From Streptomyces venezuelae ATCC 10712 (GTDB lineage Bacteria; Actinomycetota; Actinomycetes; Streptomycetales; Streptomycetaceae), in assembly GCF_008639165.1 (NCBI RefSeq), contig NZ_CP029197.1, positions 4,654,001 to 4,718,000 of the forward strand: 64,000 nucleotides of DNA. The letters run 5' to 3'. The position numbers and the translations under genes are program-made. Of the stretch, positions 1 to 9,875 are shown piece after piece. The first letter of the stretch is position 1, and the number at the start of each line of letters is the position of its first letter. Under the pieces are notes generated by a model, which was given only the letters and a program-made list of their open reading frames with translations, did no database searches and was not told the origin of the DNA.

Positions 1-1910
1 CGGGACCCTCCCTCGGCGAGGCCGTCACCGCGCACGGCCCGCTGCCCGAGCGGAGCGTCCGCCTCCTCGGCTGGTCCGTCGCCCGGGCCCTCGCCGCCGT
101 GCACGCGGCCGGACTCGTCCACCGGGACGTCAAGCCCGGCAACGTCCTGCTCGCCGTGGACGGCCCGCGCCTCATCGACTTCGGCATCGCCCGCGCGACC
201 GGCGAGACCGCGCTCACCGCCACCGACATGGTCGTCGGCACCCCCGGCTTCCTCGCCCCCGAGCAGGCCGAGGCCCGTGTCGACGCGATCGGCCCGGCCG
301 CCGACGTCTTCGCGCTCGGCTGCCTCCTCGGATACGCGGCCACGGGCCGCCCGCCCTTCGGCACCGGCGCCGTGGACGCCCTGATGTACCGGACCGTCCA
401 CGACGAGCCCGACCTCGGCGGCGTACCGGACGGCCTGCTCGACGTGGTGCGGGCCTGCCTCGCCAAGGATCCGGCCGCGCGGCCCACCGCCGCCGACATC
501 GGCGTCAGGCTCGTGGAGGACAGCCCCGGCAGCGACGCCGACTGGCTGCCCGCCCCGGTCGTCCGCACCATCGCCGAACGCTCCGCCCGGATGCTCGCCC
601 TGCCGGAGATCGACGTCACCGAGTCGGGCGGCAGCACCGGCTCGGCCGCGCCGGGGCGGAGCAGACGCGGCTTCCTGCTGCTCGCCTCGGGCGCCGCCGT
701 CCTGGCCGTCGGCGGCGCGGCGGCCGTCTGGGCGGGGCTCGGCGAGGACGGGAAGGACGGCAAGGACGACGGCAGGAAGGCCGCCCCGCCCCCCACCCGT
801 TGGGCCATCGGCGTCCTCGCCGACCTGTCCGGGCCCGCCAAGGACATCGGCCGGGCCCAGGAACGCGGCGCGCGCCTGGCCGTCGAGCAGTTCAACGCGC
901 GGAAGGACAAGCCCTTCACCCTCACCCTCAAGGTGGTCGACGACCGGGGCGACGCGTCCAGGGCCCTGGAGGCCGCCAAGGCCCTCACCACCGACCCCGG
1001 GGTCCTCGCCGTCCTCGGCCCCACCACCGACGCCGTCGCCCAGGCCGTCGTTCCCGCCTTCGAGGAGGCCGAGATCCCGCTGATCACGGTCTCGGCCGGA
1101 TACAACCTGCTCACGCTGCGCTCGGGTACCGCGCGGAACGAGACGGTCCTGCGCGCCATCCCGAACCACATCAGCGCGGGCACCCATCTCGCCTTCGCCG
1201 CCACCCTGCTGCCCCAGATCCGCCGCCCCGGGGTGCTGGAGGACCGGACCGACGACCACTACAGCTGGCAGGTCACCGGCGGTGTGCGCTTCGGCTTCGG
1301 GCAGGCCGGCATCACCCCGCACTTCCGGGTCGTCCCGGCCCACGCGCGGGCGTACCGCCGGGTGCTCGGCGAGATGATCGACGCGGGCATCGACGCCTAC
1401 ATCCACTGCGGTGTCACCGAGACCGCCGTCCTCGCCGCCCGGGCGCTCGGCGAACTCGGCTTCACCGGACCGAGGTTCACCGGACAGGCCGTCTTCGGCC
1501 AGGAGTTCGTCCGGCAGGCGGGGACCGCCGCCGAGGGCTGGTTCGTGTGCGCGCCCGTCGCCGACCCGGCGGCGCAGAAGACGGCCGCGTCCTTCGTCGC
1601 CGCCCATCGCAAGCGGTACGGCGCCGCCCCCGCGTACTACGCGGGCGAGTCGTACGACGTGGTCACGATGACGATCCAGCAGCTGACGGCCCGGGCGAAG
1701 GCCGGCGGCAAGCCCGCGCGGAAGGGACTGTGGGCCGCGCTGCGCAAGCAGAACTACAAGGGGGTGATGGGTGGTTACGCCTTCACCGAATCGGGCGATC
1801 TGAACATGGGGGGCACCTTCGTCTTCGCGGTGCGGAACGGCGCGTACAAGTCGATCGGTTCCGCCCCTCTGCTGCCGCACAAGCCCGAGAAGAACGACGA
1901 GAAGGCCTGA
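1..1910 (+). CDS. Ser/Thr protein kinase fused to LivK-type ligand-binding domain (5' truncated)
   Basis: The gene runs in from the left edge: the frame is open from base 3 and aligns with the downstream paralogue before the first in-window ATG, so the start and the ATP-binding loop lie outside. Seen: kinase catalytic loop HRDVKPGN, DFG (IDFGIA) and APE (APEQ) motifs, then a single hydrophobic segment preceded by SRRGFL (about bases 659-740). After it comes a type-1 periplasmic-binding fold resembling branched-chain amino-acid receptors (IGVLADLSGP, ILGPTTDA-like blocks). Family knowledge predicts a membrane receptor kinase with a cytoplasmic kinase and an extracytoplasmic sensor. The stop is 6 bp before the next gene, so the pair is probably co-transcribed. 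The ligand cannot be read from sequence. Confidence 0.9.
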   Translation, partial: GPSLGEAVTAHGPLPERSVRLLGWSVARALAAVHAAGLVHRDVKPGNVLLAVDGPRLIDFGIARATGETALTATDMVVGTPGFLAPEQAEARVDAIGPAADVFALGCLLGYAATGRPPFGTGAVDALMYRTVHDEPDLGGVPDGLLDVVRACLAKDPAARPTAADIGVRLVEDSPGSDADWLPAPVVRTIAERSARMLALPEIDVTESGGSTGSAAPGRSRRGFLLLASGAAVLAVGGAAAVWAGLGEDGKDGKDDGRKAAPPPTRWAIGVLADLSGPAKDIGRAQERGARLAVEQFNARKDKPFTLTLKVVDDRGDASRALEAAKALTTDPGVLAVLGPTTDAVAQAVVPAFEEAEIPLITVSAGYNLLTLRSGTARNETVLRAIPNHISAGTHLAFAATLLPQIRRPGVLEDRTDDHYSWQVTGGVRFGFGQAGITPHFRVVPAHARAYRRVLGEMIDAGIDAYIHCGVTETAVLAARALGELGFTGPRFTGQAVFGQEFVRQAGTAAEGWFVCAPVADPAAQKTAASFVAAHRKRYGAAPAYYAGESYDVVTMTIQQLTARAKAGGKPARKGLWAALRKQNYKGVMGGYAFTESGDLNMGGTFVFAVRNGAYKSIGSAPLLPHKPEKNDEKA

Positions 1911-1916
1911 GCCCCC

Positions 1917-4100
1917 GTGCAACCGCTGCGCAAGGCCGACCCGTCGGCGATCGCCGGGTACCGGCTGCTCGGCCGCCTCGGCGCCGGAGGCATGGGCGTG
2001 GTCTTCCTCGCCCGCTCCGGCGGCGGGGCGCTCGCCGCGCTCAAGCTCATCCGGGCCGAGCACGCCGCCGACCCCGGCTTCCGGGAGCGGTTCCGGCGCG
2101 AGGCCCGCGCCGCCGAGCGGATCACCGGCCGCTGGGTCGTCCGGGTGCTCGGCGCCGACCCGGAGGCCAGGGAGCCGTGGCTGGCGACCGAGTACGTGCC
2201 GGGCCCCTCGCTCGCCGAGGCCGTCGCCCTGCACGGAGCCCTGCCCGAGCCGACCGTACGGGCCCTCGGCGCCCGGCTCGCCGCCGCGCTCGCCGACATG
2301 CACGAGGCCGGGCTGGTCCACCGGGACGTCAAGCCGGGGAACGTCCTCCTCGCCCTCGACGGGCCCCGGCTCATCGACTTCGGCATCGCCCGGTCCGCCG
2401 GGGCGACCGCCCTCACGGCCACCGACGCGATGATCGGCACCCCCGGCTTCCTCGCCCCCGAACAGGCCAGGGCGGCCGGGGCGGGCGAGGTCGGACCCGC
2501 CAGCGACGTCTTCTCCCTCGGCTGCGTCCTCGCCTACGCCCTGACGGGGGAGCGCCCCTTCGGTACGGGCGCGGTGGCGGCGGTCGTCTACCGCACCGTC
2601 CACGAGGAGCCCGACCTCGACGAGGTACCGGACACCGTCCTTCCCCTGGTCAGGGCCTGTCTGGCGAAGGACCCGGCCGACCGGCCCACGGCACCGGAGG
2701 TGCGGGCCGCGCTGGGGGACGCCGAGGGGCCGGCCGGGGACTGGCTGCCGGCCGGGCTGCCCGCGCTGATCGCCCAGCGCTCCTCGCGGGTCCTGGACCT
2801 GCCGGTGCCCGAGCCGACGATGCTGGTCGACTCCGAGCCGCCCAAGGGGACGTCACGGCGCGGGTTCCTGGTGGGGGGCTCCGCGGTGGCCATCGCGGGA
2901 GCGGGAGGCCTGACCGCCTGGCTGCTGAGTCGCACACCGGGCGGGACCGGCAGGGGAACGGGCGGCACCGGCGCCCCGCTCGACACCTACACGATCGGCG
3001 TCCTCACCGATCTGAGCGGCCCCACCAAGGCGGACGGCCGAGGGCAGGAGCGCGGGATCCGGCTGGCCGCGGAGGAGTTCAACGCCCGCCGCGACCGCCC
3101 CTTCGACGTGCGCCTGCGGGTCGAGGACGACGGCGGCAGGCCGGAGCGCGCCAGGGCCGCGGCCCTCGCCCTGCTGAAGGTCCCCGGTCTCGTCGGGATC
3201 CTGGGGCCGACCCTCACCTCGACCGCCGTGGCGGCCGGGGACGAACTGGTGCTCCACGGAATGCCGTTGGCGAGTGTGGTCGCCGATGTGCCGGCCGGGC
3301 AGATCAAGGGCCAGGAGACGAAGACCACCTACTTCCAGCCGCGCACCATCCAGGACATGATGGTGGTGGCCTTCAGCCGCTACCTCTCCGAACACGGGGC
3401 GGTCCGGACCGCCGTCGTGGAGGACCGGGCCGGGGGCGAGTACACCTGGTTCGCCGTCAAGACCATGAAGCAGTACCCGCCGTCGAGAGAGAAGGGCGGG
3501 GTCGTGACCACCCATCCCGTCGAGGCGGGCAGTGAGGACTTCGGCCCCGCCGTACGGGAAGCCCTGGCGACCGACCCGCAGGGCGTGATGTACGTGGGGA
3601 CGTCGCCGCGCCGGGCCGCGCTGTGCGCCAGGGCGCTGCGCGACCAGGGGTACCGGGGGCCTCGCGGCAGCGTCGAGCACGTGCTCCAGCCGGAGTTCCT
3701 CGCCGCCGCCGGCGCGGCCGCCGAAGGCTGGTACTTCGGCACCGGCTACGTCGACCCCGACGGCCTTCCGAAGGCGAAGGCGTTCGTCGCCGCGTACCGG
3801 AAGCGCTGGGGTCTCGCCGGTACGACACCGGTCGACCGGTTCGCCACGGAGGCGTACGACCTCGCCAACTGGGTTCTCCAGGCCTTGCGCACGGCGGCCG
3901 CCAACCATGCCGAATCGGTGACCTCGGGCGTCCGCAACGATCTGCTGCAGACTCCGTACGCGGGGCTGGCGAAGTTGTACACGGCCCAGGCGGGCAAGGA
4001 CACGAAGCTCGCCCTGCTGGGCCTGTACCTCTGGCAGGTGAAGAGCGGGGTGCCCCGATTTCTCGGGGTGTTCGACGAGGCGGCCCGTACGGGAACGTGA
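1917..4100 (+). CDS. Ser/Thr protein kinase fused to LivK-type ligand-binding domain
   Basis: 727 aa from a GTG start 6 bp after the previous stop. Kinase domain about 14-270: glycine-rich loop LGAGGMG (21-27), ATP lysine K43, HRDVKP with catalytic D137, DFG at 154-156, APE at 180-182. A linker leads to SRRGFL (313-318) and one hydrophobic helix (~317-338). Then a low-complexity Gly/Thr stretch and a Peripla_BP_6-like domain (~352-727) beginning TIGVLTDLSGP. It is a paralogue of the truncated upstream gene over its whole length, so it arose by tandem duplication. Predicted role: an extracellular small-molecule receptor that signals through cytoplasmic phosphorylation. Substrates are unknown. 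The SRRxFL sequence matches the Tat consensus but sits internally. Confidence 0.92.
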   Translation: MQPLRKADPSAIAGYRLLGRLGAGGMGVVFLARSGGGALAALKLIRAEHAADPGFRERFRREARAAERITGRWVVRVLGADPEAREPWLATEYVPGPSLAEAVALHGALPEPTVRALGARLAAALADMHEAGLVHRDVKPGNVLLALDGPRLIDFGIARSAGATALTATDAMIGTPGFLAPEQARAAGAGEVGPASDVFSLGCVLAYALTGERPFGTGAVAAVVYRTVHEEPDLDEVPDTVLPLVRACLAKDPADRPTAPEVRAALGDAEGPAGDWLPAGLPALIAQRSSRVLDLPVPEPTMLVDSEPPKGTSRRGFLVGGSAVAIAGAGGLTAWLLSRTPGGTGRGTGGTGAPLDTYTIGVLTDLSGPTKADGRGQERGIRLAAEEFNARRDRPFDVRLRVEDDGGRPERARAAALALLKVPGLVGILGPTLTSTAVAAGDELVLHGMPLASVVADVPAGQIKGQETKTTYFQPRTIQDMMVVAFSRYLSEHGAVRTAVVEDRAGGEYTWFAVKTMKQYPPSREKGGVVTTHPVEAGSEDFGPAVREALATDPQGVMYVGTSPRRAALCARALRDQGYRGPRGSVEHVLQPEFLAAAGAAAEGWYFGTGYVDPDGLPKAKAFVAAYRKRWGLAGTTPVDRFATEAYDLANWVLQALRTAAANHAESVTSGVRNDLLQTPYAGLAKLYTAQAGKDTKLALLGLYLWQVKSGVPRFLGVFDEAARTGT

Positions 4101-4119
4101 CCCGGCCGGAGTGCACGGT

Positions 4120-4151
4120 GGGGACCGGTCCGCGCACGCGGACCGGTCCCC
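4120..4151. terminator. Bidirectional hairpin between convergent kinase and korB genes
   Basis: A near-perfect inverted repeat (15-bp arms around two bases, GGGGACCGGTCCG on the left arm) lies in the 61-bp gap between the convergent kinase gene and korB. There is no clear T-run, as is common in Streptomyces terminators. Confidence 0.6.
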
Positions 4152-4161
4152 TCCGAAGCGG

Positions 4162-5215
<1,054 letters not shown>

Positions 5216-5223
<8 letters not shown>

Positions 5224-7153
5224 CGATGACCTCCTGGAGAGCGGCGGCGAGCTGCTCGGCCTTGAACGGCATGCCGTTCACCTGGGTGTGGCTGCGCGCG
5301 TCGACGAGGTACTTCGCCCGGACGAGGGTGGCGAGCTGGCCGAGGTTCATCTCGGGGATCACGACCTTGTCGTACCGCTTCAGCACCTCGCCCAGGTTCT
5401 TCGGGAAGGGGTTGAGGTGCCGCAGGTGCGCCTGGGCGATGTGGCCGTTCTCCCGGCGGATGCGGCGGACGGCCGCCGTGATCGGCCCGTAGGTGGAGCC
5501 CCAGCCGAGCACGAGGGTGCGCGCGCCGTCCGGGTCGTCGACCTCGATGTCGGGGACGTCGATGCCGTCGATCTTGGCCTGCCGGGTGCGGACCATGAAC
5601 TCGTGGTTGGCGGGGTCGTACGAGATGTTGCCGGTGCCGTCCTGCTTCTCGATGCCGCCGATGCGGTGTTCGAGCCCGGGGGTGCCGGGGACGGCCCAGG
5701 GCCGGGCGAGGGTCTCCGGGTCGCGCTTGTACGGCCAGAAGACCTCGGTGCCGTCGGCCAGCCGGTGGTTCGGCCCGGTGGCGAACTGGGTCCGTAGGTC
5801 CGGGAGTTCGTCGACGTCCGGGATGCGCCAGGGCTCGGAGCCGTTGGCGAGGTAGCCGTCGGAGAGCAGGAAGACGGGCGTGCGGTACGTGAGGGCGATC
5901 CGGGCCGCCTCGATGGCGGCGTCGAAGCAGTCGGCGGGCGTCCTCGGGGCGACGACCGGGACCGGCGCCTCGCCGTTGCGCCCGTACATCGCCTGGAGGA
6001 GGTCGGCCTGCTCGGTCTTGGTGGGCAGGCCGGTGGACGGGCCGCCGCGCTGGATGTCGACGACGAGCAGCGGCAGCTCGAGGGAGACCGCGAGGCCGAT
6101 CGTCTCCGACTTGAGCGCCACGCCGGGGCCGCTGGTGGTCGTCACGGCGAGCGAGCCGCCGAAGGCGGCGCCGAGCGCGGCGCCGATGCCGGCGATCTCG
6201 TCCTCGGCCTGGAAGGTGCGGACGCCGAAGTTCTTGTGCTTGCTGAGCTCGTGGAGGATGTCCGACGCCGGGGTGATCGGGTACGAGCCCAGGTAGAGCG
6301 GCAGGTCCGCCTGGCGGGAGGCGGCGATCAGTCCGTACGAGAGGGCGAGGTTCCCCGAGATGTTCCGGTAGGTGCCGGTGGGGAAGGCCGTGGTGGCCGG
6401 GGCGATCTCGTAGGAGACGGCGAAGTCCTCGGTGGTCTCGCCGAAGTTCCAGCCGGCCCGGAAGGCGACGATGTTCGCCTCGGCGATCTGCGGCTTCTTC
6501 GCGAACTTCTGCCGCAGGAACGTCTCGGTGCCCTCGGTCGGCCGGTGGTACATCCAGGAGAGCAGCCCGAGCGCGAACATGTTCTTGCTCCGCTCGGCCT
6601 CCTTCCGGGACAGGCCGAAGTCCTTGAGCGCCTCGACGGTCAGCGTGGTCAGCGGCACCGGGTGGACCCGGTAGCCGTCCAGCGAGCCGTCCTCGAGGGG
6701 CGAGGTCGCGTAGCCGACCTTGGCCATGGCGCGCTTGGCGAATTCGTCGGTGTTCACGATGATCTCGCCACCGCGCGGCACGTCCCCGATGTTGGCCTTG
6801 AGGGCGGCGGGGTTCATCGCGACCAGCACGTTCGGGGCGTCGCCCGGGGTCAGGATGTCGTGGTCGGCGAAGTGCAGCTGGAAGGACGAGACGCCCGGCA
6901 GGGTTCCGGCGGGTGCCCGGATCTCGGCCGGGAAGTTCGGCAGCGTGGAGAGGTCGTTCCCGAAGGACGCCGTCTCCGAGGTGAAGCGGTCACCTGTCAG
7001 CTGCATGCCGTCACCGGAGTCACCCGCGAAGCGGATGATCACCCGGTCGAGCCGGCGCACTTCCTTCTCGGTGCCGTGGTGCGGCTTCGCCGGGGCGCTG
7101 CGCTGCTCCCCGAGCAGGGCCTCACCGGCCTCGCTACTGACCTGGCTGGTCAC
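5216..7153 (-). CDS. korA: 2-oxoacid:ferredoxin oxidoreductase, alpha subunit (gamma-alpha fusion)
   Basis: About 645 aa. The N-terminal ~200 residues are the gamma domain (FAGDSGDGMQLTGDRF); the rest is the alpha domain with the YPITPASD motif of 2-oxoacid:ferredoxin oxidoreductases and the CoA/dimer-contacting C-terminus. The two subunits encoded here make the complete alpha2-beta2 type enzyme. I chose the GTG at 7153 because GGGAGGT lies 8 bp upstream of it. An in-frame ATG at 7177 would add eight residues but has no ribosome site. korB follows with an 8-bp overlap. The reaction yields low-potential ferredoxin, relevant to the nearby NADH-module-free complex I operon. Confidence 0.94.
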
Positions 7154-7464
7154 TGAACTGGACCTCCCTCGCGGCAAGGGGACTCTCCGCCGGAGGCGGG
7201 AGAAGGCGCGGGTCGCGGCCGGCGACCACCATCGGCGATCACCGTCCGTCTCCCGAGGCCCACCCTACGACGGCAGGGCGGGCCCTCCCGGGACTTCTCA
7301 CATCATGGACCTCTTTTTGAGACGCCCACTTGCCCTGAATTGTCACGTTCTGTCGCCACCCGGAGTTTCCGGAAAGTCGGATTCCGCCTCATCCCTTGGA
7401 CCTAGGGCCCTCCGGACGCCGCGCCCTCCTCCCCACTCCGCATACCTGACAGAGTGTCAGATGA
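7154..7464. other. Intergenic region between korA and the response regulator
   Basis: 311 bp without a credible gene. It must hold the korAB promoter (read leftward), but I find no convincing -35/-10 pair. A short inverted repeat CTGAC-agagt-GTCAG lies at 7446-7460, just past the stop of the response-regulator gene, and could be a weak terminator or an operator. Confidence 0.5.
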
Positions 7465-8124
7465 TCAGGATTTCAGGTACGTCAACACCGCCAGTACCCG
7501 GCGATGATCGCCGTCACTCGGCGAGAGACCCAGCTTCAGGAAAATGTTGCTGATGTGCTTCTCCACCGCGCCGTCGCTCACGACCAGCGCCTTCGCGATC
7601 GCCGAGTTCGTCCGGCCCTCCGCCATCAGACCCAGGACCTCCCGCTCGCGCGGGGTCAGGTTCGCCAGCACGTCCTGCTGACGGCTCCGCCCGAGCAGCT
7701 GCTGCACGACCTCCGGATCCAGCGCCGTACCGCCACCGGCCACCCGCACCACCGCGTCCACGAACTCCCGGACCTCGGCGACCCGGTCCTTCAGCAGATA
7801 ACCCACACCCCGGCTGGAACCGGCCAGCAGTTCGGTGGCGTACTGCTCCTCCACGTACTGCGACAGCACCAGCACACCCAGTCCCGGGTGCTCCTTCCGC
7901 AGCCGCACCGCCGCGCGCACCCCCTCGTCCGTGTGCGTCGGCGGCATCCGTACGTCGGCCACGACGACGTCCGGCAGAGCACCCTCCGCGGCGAACTTCG
8001 CCACGGTCTCGACGAGCGCCTCACCGTCGCCGACACCCGCGACGACCTCGTGCCCCAGATCGGTCAGAAGCCGGGTCAGCCCCTCCCGCAGCAGCACCGA
8101 ATCCTCGGCGATGACCACCCGCAC
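7465..8124 (-). CDS. NarL/FixJ-family response regulator
   Basis: 219 aa. Receiver domain (1-~125) with acidic pocket E7-D8 and phosphoacceptor D57 in VVVADVRMPP, then a LuxR-type HTH (LTPREREVLGLMAEG, then ...AVEKHISNIFLKL). The GTG at 8124 was chosen because AAGGGAG sits about 10 bp upstream and the receiver begins right after it; the longer ATG-started frame (8196) would add 24 unrelated residues. It lies downstream of two paralogous sensor kinases in the same orientation, which are its likely partners. Direct targets are unknown; korAB and the nuo operon flank the system. Confidence 0.9.
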   Translation of the reverse strand: MRVVIAEDSVLLREGLTRLLTDLGHEVVAGVGDGEALVETVAKFAAEGALPDVVVADVRMPPTHTDEGVRAAVRLRKEHPGLGVLVLSQYVEEQYATELLAGSSRGVGYLLKDRVAEVREFVDAVVRVAGGGTALDPEVVQQLLGRSRQQDVLANLTPREREVLGLMAEGRTNSAIAKALVVSDGAVEKHISNIFLKLGLSPSDGDHRRVLAVLTYLKS

Positions 8125-8259
8125 GCGCCCGCTCCCTTGATCCACACCCACGCCGTACAGCCCCCATGTTCCGAAACCCGATGAGGCCTCCAGCATGGCA
8201 TCCCGGGCCCCGGCGCCCGGGCGTTACGGCATCGCCCCACGAGACCCGCACATACGGCA

Positions 8260-8291
8260 GCGCCCCGGGGGTCCGACAGGCCCCGGGGCGC
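8260..8291 (-). terminator. Hairpin after the first sensor-kinase gene
   Basis: Inverted repeat with arms GCGCCCCGGGG and CCCCGGGGCGC around a short loop, just beyond the stop of the sensor kinase and before the response regulator. No T-run. It may reduce rather than abolish read-through. Confidence 0.45.
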
Positions 8292-8309
8292 CCGAAACCG
8301 GGGCCGCCC

Positions 8310-9596
8310 TCACGCCCGCCAGGGCAGCTCCACCGTCACCGTCGTGGGCCCACCGGCCGGGGAGTCCACCGCCAGCACCCCGTCCACCGCGCCCACCCGC
8401 GCGGACAGCGACGACAGGCTCCGCCCCTCGACGGCGACCGCCCCGCCGACCCCGTCGTCCCGCACCTGGAGCATCAGCCGGTTCTCGGAACGCCACACGT
8501 CGACCCAGGCGCGCCGGGCCCGGGCGTGCGCCGTGACGTTCCGGAGCAGCTCGGACACCGTGAAGTACGCGATCCCCTCGATCGCCGGCACCGGCCGCGC
8601 CGGCAGGTCCACGTCCACCGACACCGGCACCGCACACCGCGAGGCGACCGCCGACAGGGCCGCGTCGAGCCCCCGGTCGGTGAGGACGGCCGGGTGGATG
8701 CCCCGCGCGAGGTCCCGCAGCTCCTGGAGCGCCAGCTTCACCTCGCCGTGCGCCTCGTCCACCAGCACCGCCGCCGCCCGCGGGTCCTCCGCGAGCTTCT
8801 CCTTCGCGAGCCCCAGATCCATGGCGAGCGCGGCGAGCCGGGCCTGCGCGCCGTCGTGCAGATCGCGCTCGATGCGCCGCAGGTCCGCCGCGGCGGTGTC
8901 CACGACCAGACCGCGGTCCGACTCCAGCTCGGTGACGCGGGAGGCCAGCCGGGACGGGCCGAGCAGCCCGGAGACGAGGAGCCGGTCGACGGCGACGCAG
9001 CCGCGCAGCAGCCACGGCCAGGCCATCACGAACAGCAGCCCGACGAAGCTGGTGAAGGCGATCTCGAAGGGCGAGTCGAGGTAGAGGCCGTGGGTGCCGT
9101 CGCCGTACAGCTGCAGACCGGCCTGACCCGCGTACATGGGGAACACCCACTGCCACAGCGGATACGTGAAGAGGCCCCAGCCCCAGCCGAAGAACGCCAC
9201 CGACACGGAGAACGAGAACACCGCCCACGGCATGTGCAGGACCGCGTACAGCAGGTGCCGCCAGGACGCGCCGCTCTTCAGCATGGCCCCCATCCAGGAG
9301 AACGCCCCGCCGGTACGGCCCCGCACCGGCTCGGGCGCCTTGACGTCGAGATCGAGCAGCGCCCGCGCCCGGGCCCGCTCCACCGCGCCGAAGCCCCGGC
9401 ACATGGCGAGCGCCCCGGCGAGGATCGGCACGCCGAGGAAGGTGATGAGCAGCCCGGCGCCGGTGGAGACGAAGGCGATGGAGAGCGCGAACCAGCAGAT
9501 GCCGAGCGGCAGCCCGACCAGCACGTAGAGGAACGCACGCCAGGTGCGGGCCTCGAACGGCGCGCGGATCGCGGCGGGGATTCGGGGGGAGGCCAT
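8310..9596 (-). CDS. Sensor histidine kinase (HisKA_3 type) with four-helix sensor
   Basis: About 428 aa from the ATG at 9596 (an upstream in-frame start at 9692 would add a Pro-rich stretch unlike the paralogue). The N-terminal half carries four hydrophobic helices, as in the actinobacterial 'putative sensor' domain family. Then a HisKA_3 dimerisation/phosphoacceptor helix with the histidine in RIERDLHDGAQARL, an N-box SELLRNVTAH and a G-box RDDGVGG. The cytoplasmic half is near-identical in layout to the second kinase at 9876-11075, so one is a duplicate of the other. Predicted to phosphorylate the NarL-type regulator encoded downstream. The signal is unknown. Confidence 0.9.
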   Translation of the reverse strand: MASPRIPAAIRAPFEARTWRAFLYVLVGLPLGICWFALSIAFVSTGAGLLITFLGVPILAGALAMCRGFGAVERARARALLDLDVKAPEPVRGRTGGAFSWMGAMLKSGASWRHLLYAVLHMPWAVFSFSVSVAFFGWGWGLFTYPLWQWVFPMYAGQAGLQLYGDGTHGLYLDSPFEIAFTSFVGLLFVMAWPWLLRGCVAVDRLLVSGLLGPSRLASRVTELESDRGLVVDTAAADLRRIERDLHDGAQARLAALAMDLGLAKEKLAEDPRAAAVLVDEAHGEVKLALQELRDLARGIHPAVLTDRGLDAALSAVASRCAVPVSVDVDLPARPVPAIEGIAYFTVSELLRNVTAHARARRAWVDVWRSENRLMLQVRDDGVGGAVAVEGRSLSSLSARVGAVDGVLAVDSPAGGPTTVTVELPWRA

Positions 9597-9757
9597 CGGC
9601 GGGGTCCTTCTCTGCTCAGGGGGCCGGCTACGTCCGGTCGAGGGGGCGGGCGGTACGTATCCAGGGTTCCGTCCCGGGCCCGCCGGAACCATGAGGCGGG
9701 TGGGCGTCTCGGGGCGGGGGTTTTCCCTACCTGGGGGAGGAGGAGAGGGAATGCCGA

Positions 9758-9798
9758 AGCGCCCGGTACGCGGACGACTCGCGTACGCACCGGGCGCT
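9758..9798 (-). terminator. Probable terminator between the two sensor kinase genes
   Basis: Arms AGCGCCCGGTACGCG and CGCGTACGCACCGGGCGCT pair with a 2-base bulge around a 7-base loop, downstream of the second kinase's stop on the minus strand. The downstream T-run is weak. Confidence 0.5.
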
Positions 9799-9811
9799 GT
9801 GCGGGATTCAG

Positions 9812-9874
9812 CTCAAGCGGCTCGAGCGGCTCAAGCGGCTCGAGCGGCTCAAGCGGCTCAAGCGGCTCGTGCCG
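9812..9874. repeat. 9-bp minisatellite, CTC[A/G]AGCGG, about seven units
   Basis: Six consecutive units alternate CTCAAGCGG and CTCGAGCGG and a seventh is degenerate (CTCGTGCCG). The array sits directly against the stop codon of the sensor kinase at 9876-11075, in the intergenic gap. Confidence 0.9.
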
Positions 9875-9875
9875 C

